Origin: Oscillatoria acuminata PCC 6304
Lineage (GTDB): Bacteria; Cyanobacteriota; Cyanobacteriia; Cyanobacteriales; Laspinemataceae
Direction of reading: 5' to 3'
NCBI RefSeq assembly: GCF_000317105.1
Contig: NC_019693.1
Location: 2,356,001 to 2,420,000, forward strand
DNA: 64,000 nucleotides
Program-made: the position numbers and the translations under genes
The notes under the pieces: generated by a model
What the model was told of the DNA's origin: nothing
Seen by the model: the letters and a program-made list of their open reading frames with translations, nothing else
The model's database searches: none
Shown: one piece after another, positions 37,439 to 45,691 of the stretch
Layout of the letters: every line of letters starts with the position of its first letter
Numbering within the stretch: position 1 is the first letter of the stretch

Positions 37439-37753
37439 ACTGTTTCATCCTCTTCCATAACCCACTAGAATCACCTTACCGAGGTCCTCTCCAAGTTGGC
37501 TTTGCGGATGTGTCACTTTTCAATCCGGATCGTCCCGGGTGAGGGAGTGCGACTTGTCCGAGTCAAACCGGCGTCTATCACTCCCGAACGGGTTTAGGGG
37601 CGATCGCCCCTAAACCAGAGATTTTAAATCCATTGAAGGGTTTAGACCCTTAAACCGCTTCCAGGGGTTCAAACTGGACAAATGACGGCCCTTGACCAGT
37701 TCAAGCCGAGTCGCTGAAGCGCCCGCTAGATCTGGACAACCGCCCAACCAACC
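37439..37753. other. intergenic region with HIP1-centred palindrome
   Basis: Non-coding spacer between ctpA and the TPR gene. It contains a perfect 26-base palindrome at 37591-37616 built around GGGGCGATCGCCCC (a HIP1 octamer at its centre, arms extended by GGTTTA/TAAACC) and a second one, AAGGGTTTAGACCCTT, nearby. Either could act as a structured spacer; no gene seen. Confidence 0.6.
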
Positions 37754-38992
37754 CTAGTGCACACCCGCCACCACCCTGGGATCAATGAGTAAGTCCAATG
37801 CCGCTTGATATTGGCGATCAAACTCCGTTGCCAAGCGATCTCGCGATATCGGATCTAATGCCACCTCTTTATCGGGAACGATCCCCAACTTGTGAATATC
37901 CCGGTGATTTGGCGTTTCGTACTTCGCCACGGTTACTGCTAATCCCGAACCATCGGCTAAGTCAAATAGGGACTGAATCAACCCCTTGCCAAACGTTTTT
38001 TCTCCCACCAACAAGGCCCGTCCATTATCCTGTAGAGCACCGGCCAGAATTTCACTGGCGCTGGCAGTCCCGCGATCGACTAACACCACTAAGGGATCAT
38101 CGGTCAATGCTTCATCTATCGCTTCAAAGCTGCCGACTATGCCTTGCCGGTTCACTGTATAGACTATCGTACCGCCATCGAGCCACAGTCGGGCAATTTC
38201 TATCCCCGCTTGTAAAAGTCCGCCCGGATTACTCCGCAAGTCGAGAATGTAAGCATCCGCCCCTTGCTCCTCAAATGCCTGTACCGTTTGGGCAATTTCC
38301 GTTGCGGCATTAGCGTTGAATTGACTCAGCCGAATGTAGCCCACGGAACGACCATCGGGGGTTTGCTGCAATTTTGAGGTAACGGGGTTTAAGGCAATCA
38401 ACTCCCGGACTAGAGGAACCTCTTCCACCGCTTGAGTTTCTGCTCGTCTAATGGTGAGGGTGACGGTGGTTCCAATAGGGCCGCGCATTCTCGCTGCCGC
38501 TTCATCTAAGGTTAAACCCACCGTAGAGGTGCCTTCAATTTTCAGAATGCGATCGCCCGAGAGCAATCCCGCTTTCTGACCTGGGGACCCATCAATCGGG
38601 GCAATCACGGCGACAGTTCCCGTTTCCTCATCTAACGCAATTTGTAAACCCACCCCCGTTAACTCTCCCGAGGTATTTACTTGTAAACTTCGATACTGAT
38701 CGGGTTTTAATAATCGGGTAAAGGGGTCATCCAAACTCGCCAGCATTTCTTGAATCTGCCCATAAGTTTCTTCGCGATTGGATAGGGGATGTTTCAGTGC
38801 TTTTTGCCGCACGAACCACCAATTTTGATGGTTAAAGCTCTCATCTACATAAGAGTAGTTCACGATCCGCCACGCTTGCGAAATCAACTGCTGCTCTTCG
38901 CTCAGGGCAAATGCCTCTGGCGTCCACCAGCAACAGGCAAGGGTAAATTGCAAGACCAATAACAGCCCTACTCGGAATACTCGTTTTGCCAT
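37754..38992 (-). CDS. ctpA: carboxyl-terminal processing protease
   Basis: Serine protease of the S41 family. Members of this group mature the D1 protein of photosystem II by cutting its C-terminus in the thylakoid lumen. The signal peptide (MAKRVFRVGLLLVLQFTLACCWW) directs export; a PDZ domain follows (about residues 100-185, GVGLQIALDEETGTVAVIAP and GDRILKIEG) and the catalytic core has the Ser-Lys pair in RGTASASEILAGALQDNG and GEKTFGKG. 412 residues. Cyanobacteria have two to three Ctp paralogues; I choose CtpA because of length and proximity to petBD, which is not proof. Confidence 0.85.
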   Translation of the reverse strand: MAKRVFRVGLLLVLQFTLACCWWTPEAFALSEEQQLISQAWRIVNYSYVDESFNHQNWWFVRQKALKHPLSNREETYGQIQEMLASLDDPFTRLLKPDQYRSLQVNTSGELTGVGLQIALDEETGTVAVIAPIDGSPGQKAGLLSGDRILKIEGTSTVGLTLDEAAARMRGPIGTTVTLTIRRAETQAVEEVPLVRELIALNPVTSKLQQTPDGRSVGYIRLSQFNANAATEIAQTVQAFEEQGADAYILDLRSNPGGLLQAGIEIARLWLDGGTIVYTVNRQGIVGSFEAIDEALTDDPLVVLVDRGTASASEILAGALQDNGRALLVGEKTFGKGLIQSLFDLADGSGLAVTVAKYETPNHRDIHKLGIVPDKEVALDPISRDRLATEFDRQYQAALDLLIDPRVVAGVH

Positions 38993-39041
38993 AATGCCGA
39001 TTTTGAAAGGTTGATCAAAGCTTATATCAAATTTTATGAGT

Positions 39042-39087
39042 GTGAACTACCCAGCGCTGAATCTCAGATTACAGCGTGGGCTTCCTA
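39042..39087 (-). ncRNA. 3' end of a predicted omegaRNA / right end of the element
   Basis: On the minus strand: GGGTAGGAAGCC, a hairpin with stem CCCACGCTG / CAGCGCTGGG and loop TAATCTGAGATT, and terminal TAGTTCAC. Same loop length, flanks and end as the copy at 8015-8060 while the stem bases differ on both sides, which points to a conserved RNA structure. A guide would begin at 39041 (minus) as ACTCATAAAATTTGAT. Confidence 0.6.
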
Positions 39088-40257
39088 CCCAGAGACAAGC
39101 GTAGTAGTAGATTTCTTTCGTCCTCTATTACTACGTCTTACTGTCTGGCGATAGGCTTTATCCCCGGTTCCCGAGGTCAATATTCGTAGACCTTCATTTC
39201 TGATCATTATTGCCGCATTGACATCCCGATCATGTTTCGATCCACAGTTGGTACAAGTCCAATGTCTTATGTCCAGGGGTAGACTACCAACTTGATTGAG
39301 ACAAACATGACAAGTTTTAGAGCTAGGAAAGAATCTATCCACCTCTTGATATATCTTCCCTTCTTGTTCAGCCTTGTACTTGAGCATAGTACAGAATTGT
39401 CCCCATCCAACCTGGCTGATTGCCTTGGCTAGACAGTGATTCTTGACCATGTTCTTGACTGCTAGATCTTCAACCACAATCACTTGGTTTTCGTTAACTA
39501 TCGACAGCGATAGCTTGTGATGAAAATCTTCTCGACATCGGGATATCTTATTGTGAACTCTAGCTACTTTCTTTCTAGCCTTATTGCAGTTATTTGAGCC
39601 TTTTTGCTTACGAGAAAGTTGTTGTTGTTTACACTTTAAGTTTTGTTTGTGTTTATTTAGCCATCTAGGGTTGTCAAATTTTGAACCATCAGAAGTGATA
39701 GCAAAATGAGTTAACCCCAAGTCTATACCGACTGCTTTGCCTTCAGCACTAGATTCAGGCTTTCCTTTACCCTCCTCAAATAACACTGAAGCAAAGTATT
39801 GGTCACAACGGTTTTTGGAGACAGTAACAGTCTTTACTTTCCCACTTATAGGACGGTGAATAATTGCTTTGACTTCTCCAATAGATGGGAGCTTCAATGA
39901 ACCATCCAACACCTTAACATTCTGAGGGTAATGGATAGATTGTTTTCCATGCTTCGACTTAAAGCTAGGATAACCCGCTCTCCTTTCAAAGAAATTGTTG
40001 AAGGCTACACCCAGATTGAGACAGACTTGCTGTAGGCATTGGGAGTAGGTTAGCTTCAACCATTCATACTCTTTTTTGAGTGAGGGTATTTGCTTTTTAA
40101 CTTCATACCCAGACAATCCTTTACCTGTCTCCTTATAGGTTTTATTCATCAAGTCAAGACAGTAGTTCCACAGAAAACGGCAATTGCCAAAGGACTCCTC
40201 TAGCAACTGCTTCTGTTCTCTATTCGGATATAGTCTTACCTTGACGACCTTTAACAT
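39085..40257 (-). CDS. tnpB: TnpB, IS200/IS605-family RNA-guided nuclease
   Basis: Second TnpB, 390 residues, clearly homologous to the copy at 6.8-8.0 kb but diverged, especially in the N-terminal third. The start MLKVVKVRLYPNREQKQ fits the family. RuvC acidic residues lie in GIDLGLTHFAITSDGS, VIVVEDLAVKNMV and HDRDVNAAIMI; the zinc-finger cysteines are CHVC and CTNC. The reading frame is intact, so the nuclease could be active. No transposase gene accompanies it. The stop codon lies in the conserved GGGTAGGAAGCC of the right end, as in the other copy. Confidence 0.94.
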   Translation of the reverse strand: MLKVVKVRLYPNREQKQLLEESFGNCRFLWNYCLDLMNKTYKETGKGLSGYEVKKQIPSLKKEYEWLKLTYSQCLQQVCLNLGVAFNNFFERRAGYPSFKSKHGKQSIHYPQNVKVLDGSLKLPSIGEVKAIIHRPISGKVKTVTVSKNRCDQYFASVLFEEGKGKPESSAEGKAVGIDLGLTHFAITSDGSKFDNPRWLNKHKQNLKCKQQQLSRKQKGSNNCNKARKKVARVHNKISRCREDFHHKLSLSIVNENQVIVVEDLAVKNMVKNHCLAKAISQVGWGQFCTMLKYKAEQEGKIYQEVDRFFPSSKTCHVCLNQVGSLPLDIRHWTCTNCGSKHDRDVNAAIMIRNEGLRILTSGTGDKAYRQTVRRSNRGRKKSTTTLVSG

Positions 40258-40418
40258 TAGAGTAAATTAAATATCCGAGCACCTACTATAACATAAGTAA
40301 AGAAAACCGATTCATCCCACGCCAAATCTGAGATTATGGACGTGGGGCTTCTCGTTCAATCAAGCTAAATGCATGAGCTAAAGTTACCCCAGTTTAGGAA
40401 ATTTAGCTATCTAGCATT

Positions 40419-40523
40419 GGGAGGACTTACTCCGGTCCCCTCCCCAAGACATCGGGGAGGGTTAGGGTGGGGTCCTCTTTGGGAGGACTTACTCCGGTCC
40501 CCTCCCCAAGACATCGGGGAGGG
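40419..40523. repeat. tandem repeat of about 62 bases
   Basis: GGGAGGACTTACTCCGGTCC begins at 40419 and again at 40481; each copy contains CCTCCCCAAGACATCGGGGAGG, an imperfect palindrome. Located between the tnpB element and petB, about 250 bases before petB. Dispersed-repeat type; no coding potential. Confidence 0.7.
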
Positions 40524-40773
40524 GACCGGAAGTACACTTCAGCGTAAACAATTTACTCTTGTAAGGGTGATCGGGCCCTTTGATGCTGACCTGTTCTCAT
40601 AAAACTAGCCCCCCACCTTCAAGGCTGATCCCCAGCCCAATCCTTTGTACAGAAGGGTTAAGGGGAAAGGGATTAGCGGCGATCGCCAAAGGGACTTAGA
40701 TTTATGAAAATAGTGTTTAGATTATGTTACATTTTGGAAGAAACGCATTAATCTTTTCGGAACGCTTGCTGCA

Positions 40774-41442
40774 ATGTTTTCCAAAGAAGTAACGAACTCC
40801 AAAACATACCAGTGGTTTGAAGAGCGCCTCGAAATTCAGGCGCTTGCTGAGGACATCACCAGCAAGTACGTCCCTCCCCATGTCAATATCTTCTACTGCT
40901 TGGGCGGGATTACGCTAGTCTGCTTCCTCATCCAATTTGCCACTGGGTTCGCGATGACCTTCTATTATCGCCCCACCGTTACCGAAGCCTTTTCCTCCAT
41001 CCAGTACCTGATGACTGAGGTCAACTTCGGCTGGCTCATCCGTTCCGTCCATCGCTGGTCCGCCAGTATGATGGTCCTGATGATGATTCTGCACGTTTTC
41101 CGAGTTTACCTAACCGGCGGTTTCAAAAAACCTCGGGAACTCACCTGGGTCACCGGCGTAATCCTGGCGGTAATTACCGTCTCCTTTGGCGTAACCGGCT
41201 ACTCTCTCCCTTGGGATCAAGTGGGTTACTGGGCCGTTAAGATCGTCTCTGGGGTACCCGAAGCCATCCCTGTGGTCGGTTCTACCATTGTGGAACTGCT
41301 GCGTGGTGGGACCAGTGTGGGTCAAGGCACCTTGACTCGCTATTACAGCCTGCACACCTTCGTGTTGCCTTGGTTGATTGCCGTGTTCATGTTGCTGCAC
41401 TTCTTAATGATTCGCAAGCAAGGTATTTCCGGTCCCTTGTAA
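40774..41442 (+). CDS. petB: cytochrome b6
   Basis: Haem-binding subunit of the cytochrome b6f complex in the thylakoid membrane, linking photosystems II and I. 222 residues, the standard length, four membrane helices. Cys42 in VNIFYCLGG holds the covalent haem c-n; the b-haem histidines are in [20 protein letters not shown] and [20 protein letters not shown]. The quinol-site segment [15 protein letters not shown] is intact. Start ATG gives the [20 protein letters not shown] terminus found in many cyanobacteria. Followed by petD after 102 bases, same operon, with one terminator behind both. Confidence 0.98.
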   Translation: MFSKEVTNSKTYQWFEERLEIQALAEDITSKYVPPHVNIFYCLGGITLVCFLIQFATGFAMTFYYRPTVTEAFSSIQYLMTEVNFGWLIRSVHRWSASMMVLMMILHVFRVYLTGGFKKPRELTWVTGVILAVITVSFGVTGYSLPWDQVGYWAVKIVSGVPEAIPVVGSTIVELLRGGTSVGQGTLTRYYSLHTFVLPWLIAVFMLLHFLMIRKQGISGPL

Positions 41443-41544
41443 AGAGATCCTTGTTTGACATTCATCACCCTGCGATCGCTGTATCCTTTTAGCAATTGCA
41501 GCCAAGACCTGCCGACCTTAACAATAAGGAGAGGATTCTCGAAA

Positions 41545-42027
41545 ATGTCTATTTTGAAAAAGCCGGATCTCAGCGATCCGAAGTTGCGGGCGAAATTGGC
41601 AATGGGGATGGGCCATAACTATTATGGCGAACCCGCTTGGCCCAATGACCTGCTGTATGTCTTCCCCGTAGTTATTCTCGGGACGATCGCCCTGTGTGTT
41701 GGATTAGGTGTTCTCGACCCCGCAATGGTTGGAGAACCTGCTGACCCCTTTGCCACCCCTCTGGAAATTCTTCCCGAATGGTATCTGTGGCCTTCGTTCC
41801 AGATGCTGCGTGTCGTTCCTAACAAACTGTTAGGAATTGCCTTGATGGGTGCGATTCCCGTTGGTTTGATGGTTATTCCCTTTATTGAGAATGTCAACAA
41901 ATTCCAAAACCCCTTCCGTCGTCCTCTGGCTACGGCAGTGTTCCTGTTTGGTACTTTGTTCACCATCTGGTTGGGAGTCGGTGCAATCATGCCGATCGAC
42001 AAGTCTTTGACTCTCGGTCTATTCTAA
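41545..42027 (+). CDS. petD: cytochrome b6f subunit IV
   Basis: Subunit IV (17 kDa) of cytochrome b6f, the equivalent of the C-terminal half of cytochrome b. 160 residues from the ATG at 41545 ([20 protein letters not shown]), with AAGGAGAGG about ten bases upstream; the frame runs further upstream but without conserved sequence. The Qo-site PEWY motif is present in [17 protein letters not shown], followed by the last two membrane helices. Cotranscribed with petB. Confidence 0.98.
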   Translation: MSILKKPDLSDPKLRAKLAMGMGHNYYGEPAWPNDLLYVFPVVILGTIALCVGLGVLDPAMVGEPADPFATPLEILPEWYLWPSFQMLRVVPNKLLGIALMGAIPVGLMVIPFIENVNKFQNPFRRPLATAVFLFGTLFTIWLGVGAIMPIDKSLTLGLF

Positions 42028-42058
42028 ATTTTTCCCGGTTCAATTCCCGGTTAAATAT

Positions 42059-42120
42059 AGACGCCCGTGCGGTTCTCAGATGTGCAATTGTACTCCTGAG
42101 ATGAAGCAGGGGCGTCTTTT
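42059..42120 (+). terminator. intrinsic terminator of petBD
   Basis: GACGCCC (42060-42066) pairs with GGGCGTC (42110-42116), then TTTT; an inner pair (TCTCAG / CTGAGA) extends the hairpin. Confidence 0.8.
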
Positions 42121-42176
42121 CACGTTTTATTCAAAAGATGTTTATCTTATCTCATGTTTGCTCAATTACCCAGACT

Positions 42177-42221
42177 GACCTAACCCCCCAACCCCCTTCC
42201 CTAAGAGGGAAGGGGGAGAAG
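42177..42221. repeat. fragment of the CCTAACCCCCC repeat family
   Basis: GACCTAACCCCCCAACCCCC followed by the palindrome CTTCCCTAAGAGGGAAG. This is the core of the elements at 18.5 and 47.4 kb without their GGGAGCAT ends. Confidence 0.7.
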
Positions 42222-42262
42222 AGGAAGAAATAGTTTTTTAGGTTAATTCACTGGACTTGATA

Positions 42263-43918
42263 TTACCCCTTTTCTCCCGTGTCATGCGATCGCCATTCAT
42301 CGATGGCAAACTCTAAAGTTTGACCCTGGGAACTGCCAAATTTTAATAAAATCCCTGATTCTAACTTCACTTCCTGATGGTGGACTTTTTGCCACCCCTC
42401 ACTACTTTTAATCAGGGTCCCATACCGAGAAAAATCCCGCAGAAAATAAGCGGGAACTGAACCCGTCCCGGACATATCCCGATAAAAAATTTCGGCGTGT
42501 CGTTGAGAAACCCACCTTTCCTGAATCACCAAATCATTCTGAGACCTCCGACCCACCCGCATCAGGCCCCCGCGAATTGGCCAGACTTGATTGCTGATAT
42601 CGAGCGATCGCAGATAAGCCAGACTAATTAAAGGCCGAATCCCCGAGGGCGTGTTCTCCGGGAGTTCCGTCTCCAAATAGTCCAAGGGTTGGATTAATTC
42701 CCCATTAAACTCTGGATGCATATAAAGGACAGGTAAGGTCCAGGCGGGTTGATTGAATTTATAAACCGTTAATAACTGCTGGCGGGCGACTGCTACAGCG
42801 CGATCGATGGACATTCGGTCTGCCAGGGCGCTGGTAAAGGCTTGAATAAAACTTAAGGCTTCTTCATCGGTAATCGAGTCACGCATTCCCAACACTGCCG
42901 GGACGCCATGATGAATCAGGACCTCAGCTAGACTACTGCGAGGAATCGCTTGTTCATTCTGGCGATCGCTTTGAGCACCCCAACAAGCATTAAACACCGC
43001 TAAAGTCACTTCTGAGCGCACCAGCACTTGAGCCAATTCCGTCCCACTCAAGGGAGTTCCCGTTCGTAATAATAACTGACCGCCCGCAGGCGCACAGATG
43101 CCGTGACCCGCATAGAAGAAAATATTATAATTTCCCGATTCCAGAGTTTCGATTAGTTCGCTGGGAGTGGGTTGGATTAAGGTATCCACATGGCAAGATA
43201 CGGGGAGGATATTGTCACTGCCTTGACGGTTGCGATCGCTCTGTTCCAGGACCTGTCCTAAGGCATCCGCTTCTTTTTGCAGTTGCAGGCGGTTTTCTGC
43301 CTGGGAAGAATTACCGGGGGTCTCGACTTCTTCCCCTAAGACTAATAAAATTTTTAACGATTGCGCCGTGCAACGAATCGCCAGGGGGTCTACATCACTG
43401 GTGGTCCGGCTAAATCGCAATTGGGGATTGAGGCAAATGGTGGGTTTACCCGGACGGGGTTGCATCAGTTCCCAAGGCAAGGCAATCAGTTCGGGGTCCC
43501 GAATTTCTAACTGAATCCGTAATGGTCGGTCCTGACCCATTGCGATCCCCATGCTTTGGGCGTAGCTATTTTGAAGCGCCTCCCCAAATAGCCACTCCCA
43601 AAGCTGGAGTCCTAACTGCTGCATCAGGCGAGCACTGTAACTGGCCGGAGACTGACTGCTGCTGGGAGTGAGCATGGACAAGGCATTGTCTTGGGAGGAA
43701 GGCAGCAGATTCCAGACTGAGGGCAAGGGTTGTAGGGAAAATAGCTGATGCCATGCTTGCCAAGTTTGGGTGAGGCTATCGGGCCAGGGACAGTCATAAT
43801 GAACGTAGCCACCGGGATAGGGGGCTTTCAGAACCCAGATGGCAAAGTGTTTTGCATCCGAGTTGGTATTTAAGGGCGCGATCGCGATGCTCAGGCAAGG
43901 AATCTCAGACCAAGACAT
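42263..43918 (-). CDS. CHAT-domain protease with C-terminal FHA domain
   Basis: Predicted caspase-like (CHAT) cysteine protease joined to a phosphothreonine-binding FHA domain, 551 residues. The CHAT part (about residues 130-400) keeps the dyad: His272 in NIFFYAGHGICAP and Cys312 in LAVFNACWGAQS, with the family motif HHGVPAVLGMRDSITDEEAL downstream. The FHA domain (about 430-545) has GLMRVGRRSQNDLVIQE, VSQRHAEIFY and FSRYGTLIKS, that is the Arg, Ser and Asn/His positions of the fold. No signal peptide, so cytoplasmic. The pairing implies that a phosphoprotein, for example a Hanks-kinase target, steers or triggers the protease; that is inference. Upstream on the same strand lies an uncharacterised 202-residue protein. 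Confidence 0.9.
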   Translation of the reverse strand: MSWSEIPCLSIAIAPLNTNSDAKHFAIWVLKAPYPGGYVHYDCPWPDSLTQTWQAWHQLFSLQPLPSVWNLLPSSQDNALSMLTPSSSQSPASYSARLMQQLGLQLWEWLFGEALQNSYAQSMGIAMGQDRPLRIQLEIRDPELIALPWELMQPRPGKPTICLNPQLRFSRTTSDVDPLAIRCTAQSLKILLVLGEEVETPGNSSQAENRLQLQKEADALGQVLEQSDRNRQGSDNILPVSCHVDTLIQPTPSELIETLESGNYNIFFYAGHGICAPAGGQLLLRTGTPLSGTELAQVLVRSEVTLAVFNACWGAQSDRQNEQAIPRSSLAEVLIHHGVPAVLGMRDSITDEEALSFIQAFTSALADRMSIDRAVAVARQQLLTVYKFNQPAWTLPVLYMHPEFNGELIQPLDYLETELPENTPSGIRPLISLAYLRSLDISNQVWPIRGGLMRVGRRSQNDLVIQERWVSQRHAEIFYRDMSGTGSVPAYFLRDFSRYGTLIKSSEGWQKVHHQEVKLESGILLKFGSSQGQTLEFAIDEWRSHDTGEKG

Positions 43919-44247
43919 TTAGAACACTGGCTCTAATGTGAAAGGGGCTTTTAACCAGTGTATCTGTTCTCGGGTGATGATGTTAAATTCCGGGATATTC
44001 GCTGATGATTACAGCAATATCCCCCGCCCTTGGTGTGAAAGGGTGTGATCCAGTGTTTGGATTAACCCACATCAAGGCGATCGCGGGGGATACACCGATT
44101 ATCAAGACTCTTTATTCGGATGCTGAACCAGCCAATGGGTTGAACAAATGGGGATGCTTGGCACCATGAGGTTGCCATCCCCTTAAGAAAGTTTTGACCC
44201 TGAATGAAAGTTGAGTGCAAGATGATTAAAATAACACCCCCGGTTAT
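43919..44247. other. spacer between CHAT-FHA gene and its upstream neighbour
   Basis: 329 bases, no reading frame. It holds a perfect 7-base-arm hairpin, GGGGATG at 44150-44156 with CATCCCC at 44176-44182, and a looser pair of C- and G-rich arms (TATCCCCCGC / GCGGGGGATA, about 44021-44090). The first may end transcription of the upstream gene on the minus strand, though no T-run follows it. Confidence 0.5.
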
Positions 44248-44856
44248 TTATGCCGAAAAATTTTCTATTTCAGATACGGCATAACGGGCGATCGCCAAAC
44301 TTAGGCGGGCTTTTTCAATCTCCGATAAGTTTGACCAGGTTTTCTGGCTGATCGTGGTTACGGTGGAGTCCAGAGACTCGCCTCGCATGGCGTAGGCAAA
44401 GGGTCGGGCTAAAACCTGTAAATCTTCTGGGGTCCACTGCGGCAGCAGTTCGCTGACACATTGCACTAATCGTTGAGCAATTGGGGTTTCGCTAGAGGTT
44501 AGGGTTCGAGCGCGTTCGGCGATCGCCTCTAACCACTCAGAAGGAACTTGTGTCCCAAACTTTTGCAGTAAAGCCGCTCTAACGCTTTCCACTGCGGAGG
44601 TTTCCGAGGGATTGGCGGACCACAGTCTCTCGAAAGCGGCGATCGCCGTTTGGGCTTGAGGTGCGAAGTCGGCTTCGTCAATCAACCACAAGGGCTCAAC
44701 CGCAGCTTCTACGGTGGAAAAATACGCATCAGTCTCAATCGCTGTCGGGTTCCAAGGGTAAGGAACTTCGGTCTGAGTCAGTAGCTCGAAGAGTTCTAAC
44801 TCCAGATGAGATTGAGAATATTCTCCACATTCCAGATCACGGGGTATATTTGGCAT
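44248..44856 (-). CDS. uncharacterised acidic helical protein upstream of the CHAT-FHA gene
   Basis: 202 residues, soluble, rich in Glu and Ala and predicted mostly helical. No family recognised. Recognisable features: a short N-terminal linear stretch (YSQSHLELELFELLTQTEVPYPW), many helix-forming segments and few cysteines (three). ATG start, with no overlap with other genes. It is the nearest same-strand gene upstream of the CHAT-FHA protease (330 bases apart), so it could be a regulator, a substrate or unrelated. Confidence refers to it being a real gene. Confidence 0.75.
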   Translation of the reverse strand: MPNIPRDLECGEYSQSHLELELFELLTQTEVPYPWNPTAIETDAYFSTVEAAVEPLWLIDEADFAPQAQTAIAAFERLWSANPSETSAVESVRAALLQKFGTQVPSEWLEAIAERARTLTSSETPIAQRLVQCVSELLPQWTPEDLQVLARPFAYAMRGESLDSTVTTISQKTWSNLSEIEKARLSLAIARYAVSEIENFSA

Positions 44857-45691
44857 GAATGATGCTCCTGGTCAGTGCATGGATGGATGTGCTTTGATAT
44901 CGCTAGCTACAATAGCGGTTCTGTCCGTTCCGCAATCGGTGAAGGGATCGCTGGATAGGTATTTTTCTTCCACACCTTCTTTGCATCTTCCTCGCTTTAC
45001 CTTTCTTCACAAAATCGGTAATTTTTGGTTAAATTTTGAGCCAGAAGGATTGTATTTGGGGAAAGAAAAACCCTAAAAAAATATCATCAATGCAGATTAA
45101 ACGCTCCAGCTTGCGGAAAAAAGACCGATGAGGAGGGCGGACTCCGACAAAATCTTGCAGGTGTGGTGAGAGTGGCGATCGCTGGCGCTACTTTATGAGG
45201 GTTCCCTGGACTTCTAGCCAGGGATCGGAAGCCTGAGTACAAGCCAGTCGGTTCTTTGACTATAGCGAACGTTGCAGCATTCTGACAATGGATCCGACGC
45301 CTGCTCCTGCGATGTGCGGTTCTGGCTCTTTCTCCTGTGCGCGATGCCCGTAAGCGATGTCCCCCTGCTTCACATCTTGCTCCCTAAGATTACATCATTT
45401 AAAGAGCGAACAGCTTACTGCCAGATAGCATAACTCGTCTCCATCAGCAATCAAGCGCAGGTCAGTCTTTTTTGAAAAATTAGCCACTCTAACTCACTGC
45501 GGCGTCCAGAACTTTATTCTATAATAAATGGGTGGAAAGTCAGGTAGACAATCCCTAAGCATTGCTCAATCGGTGAAACTGAAAGGATGTCTGCCATTTG
45601 CTTCAAGTCGGGGTGTAAGTTAGCAATAATCAAGGCGATGTTCCCGAAAACATCGCTTTGTGAATAAGCGATTGTCTTAAAGAGCAAGGGT
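44857..45691. other. long intergenic region before the REC-GGDEF gene
   Basis: About 830 bases between divergent genes. It contains a hairpin (CCCTGG / CCAGGG, near 45204-45225), AT-rich DNA near 45050-45090, and no credible reading frame; a minus-strand frame at 45514-45915 mostly lies antisense to the gene at 45692 and has no motif. No RNA gene was recognised. Confidence 0.4.

Larger units (their letters stand above)
39042..40358 (-). mobile_element. IS200/IS605-group element carrying only tnpB (IS1341-type)
   Basis: Predicted element reading on the minus strand. The left end follows a TTGAT (40359-40363 as ATCAA), a known IS605-group target motif, and begins with a hairpin (GAAGCCCCACG ... 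CGTGGGATGAATCGG). The right end is a hairpin shared with the other tnpB copy and finishes GGGTAGTTCAC at 39042. There is no tnpA. Ends are inferred from the shared sequence and family knowledge. It sits between ctpA and petB. Confidence 0.6.
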
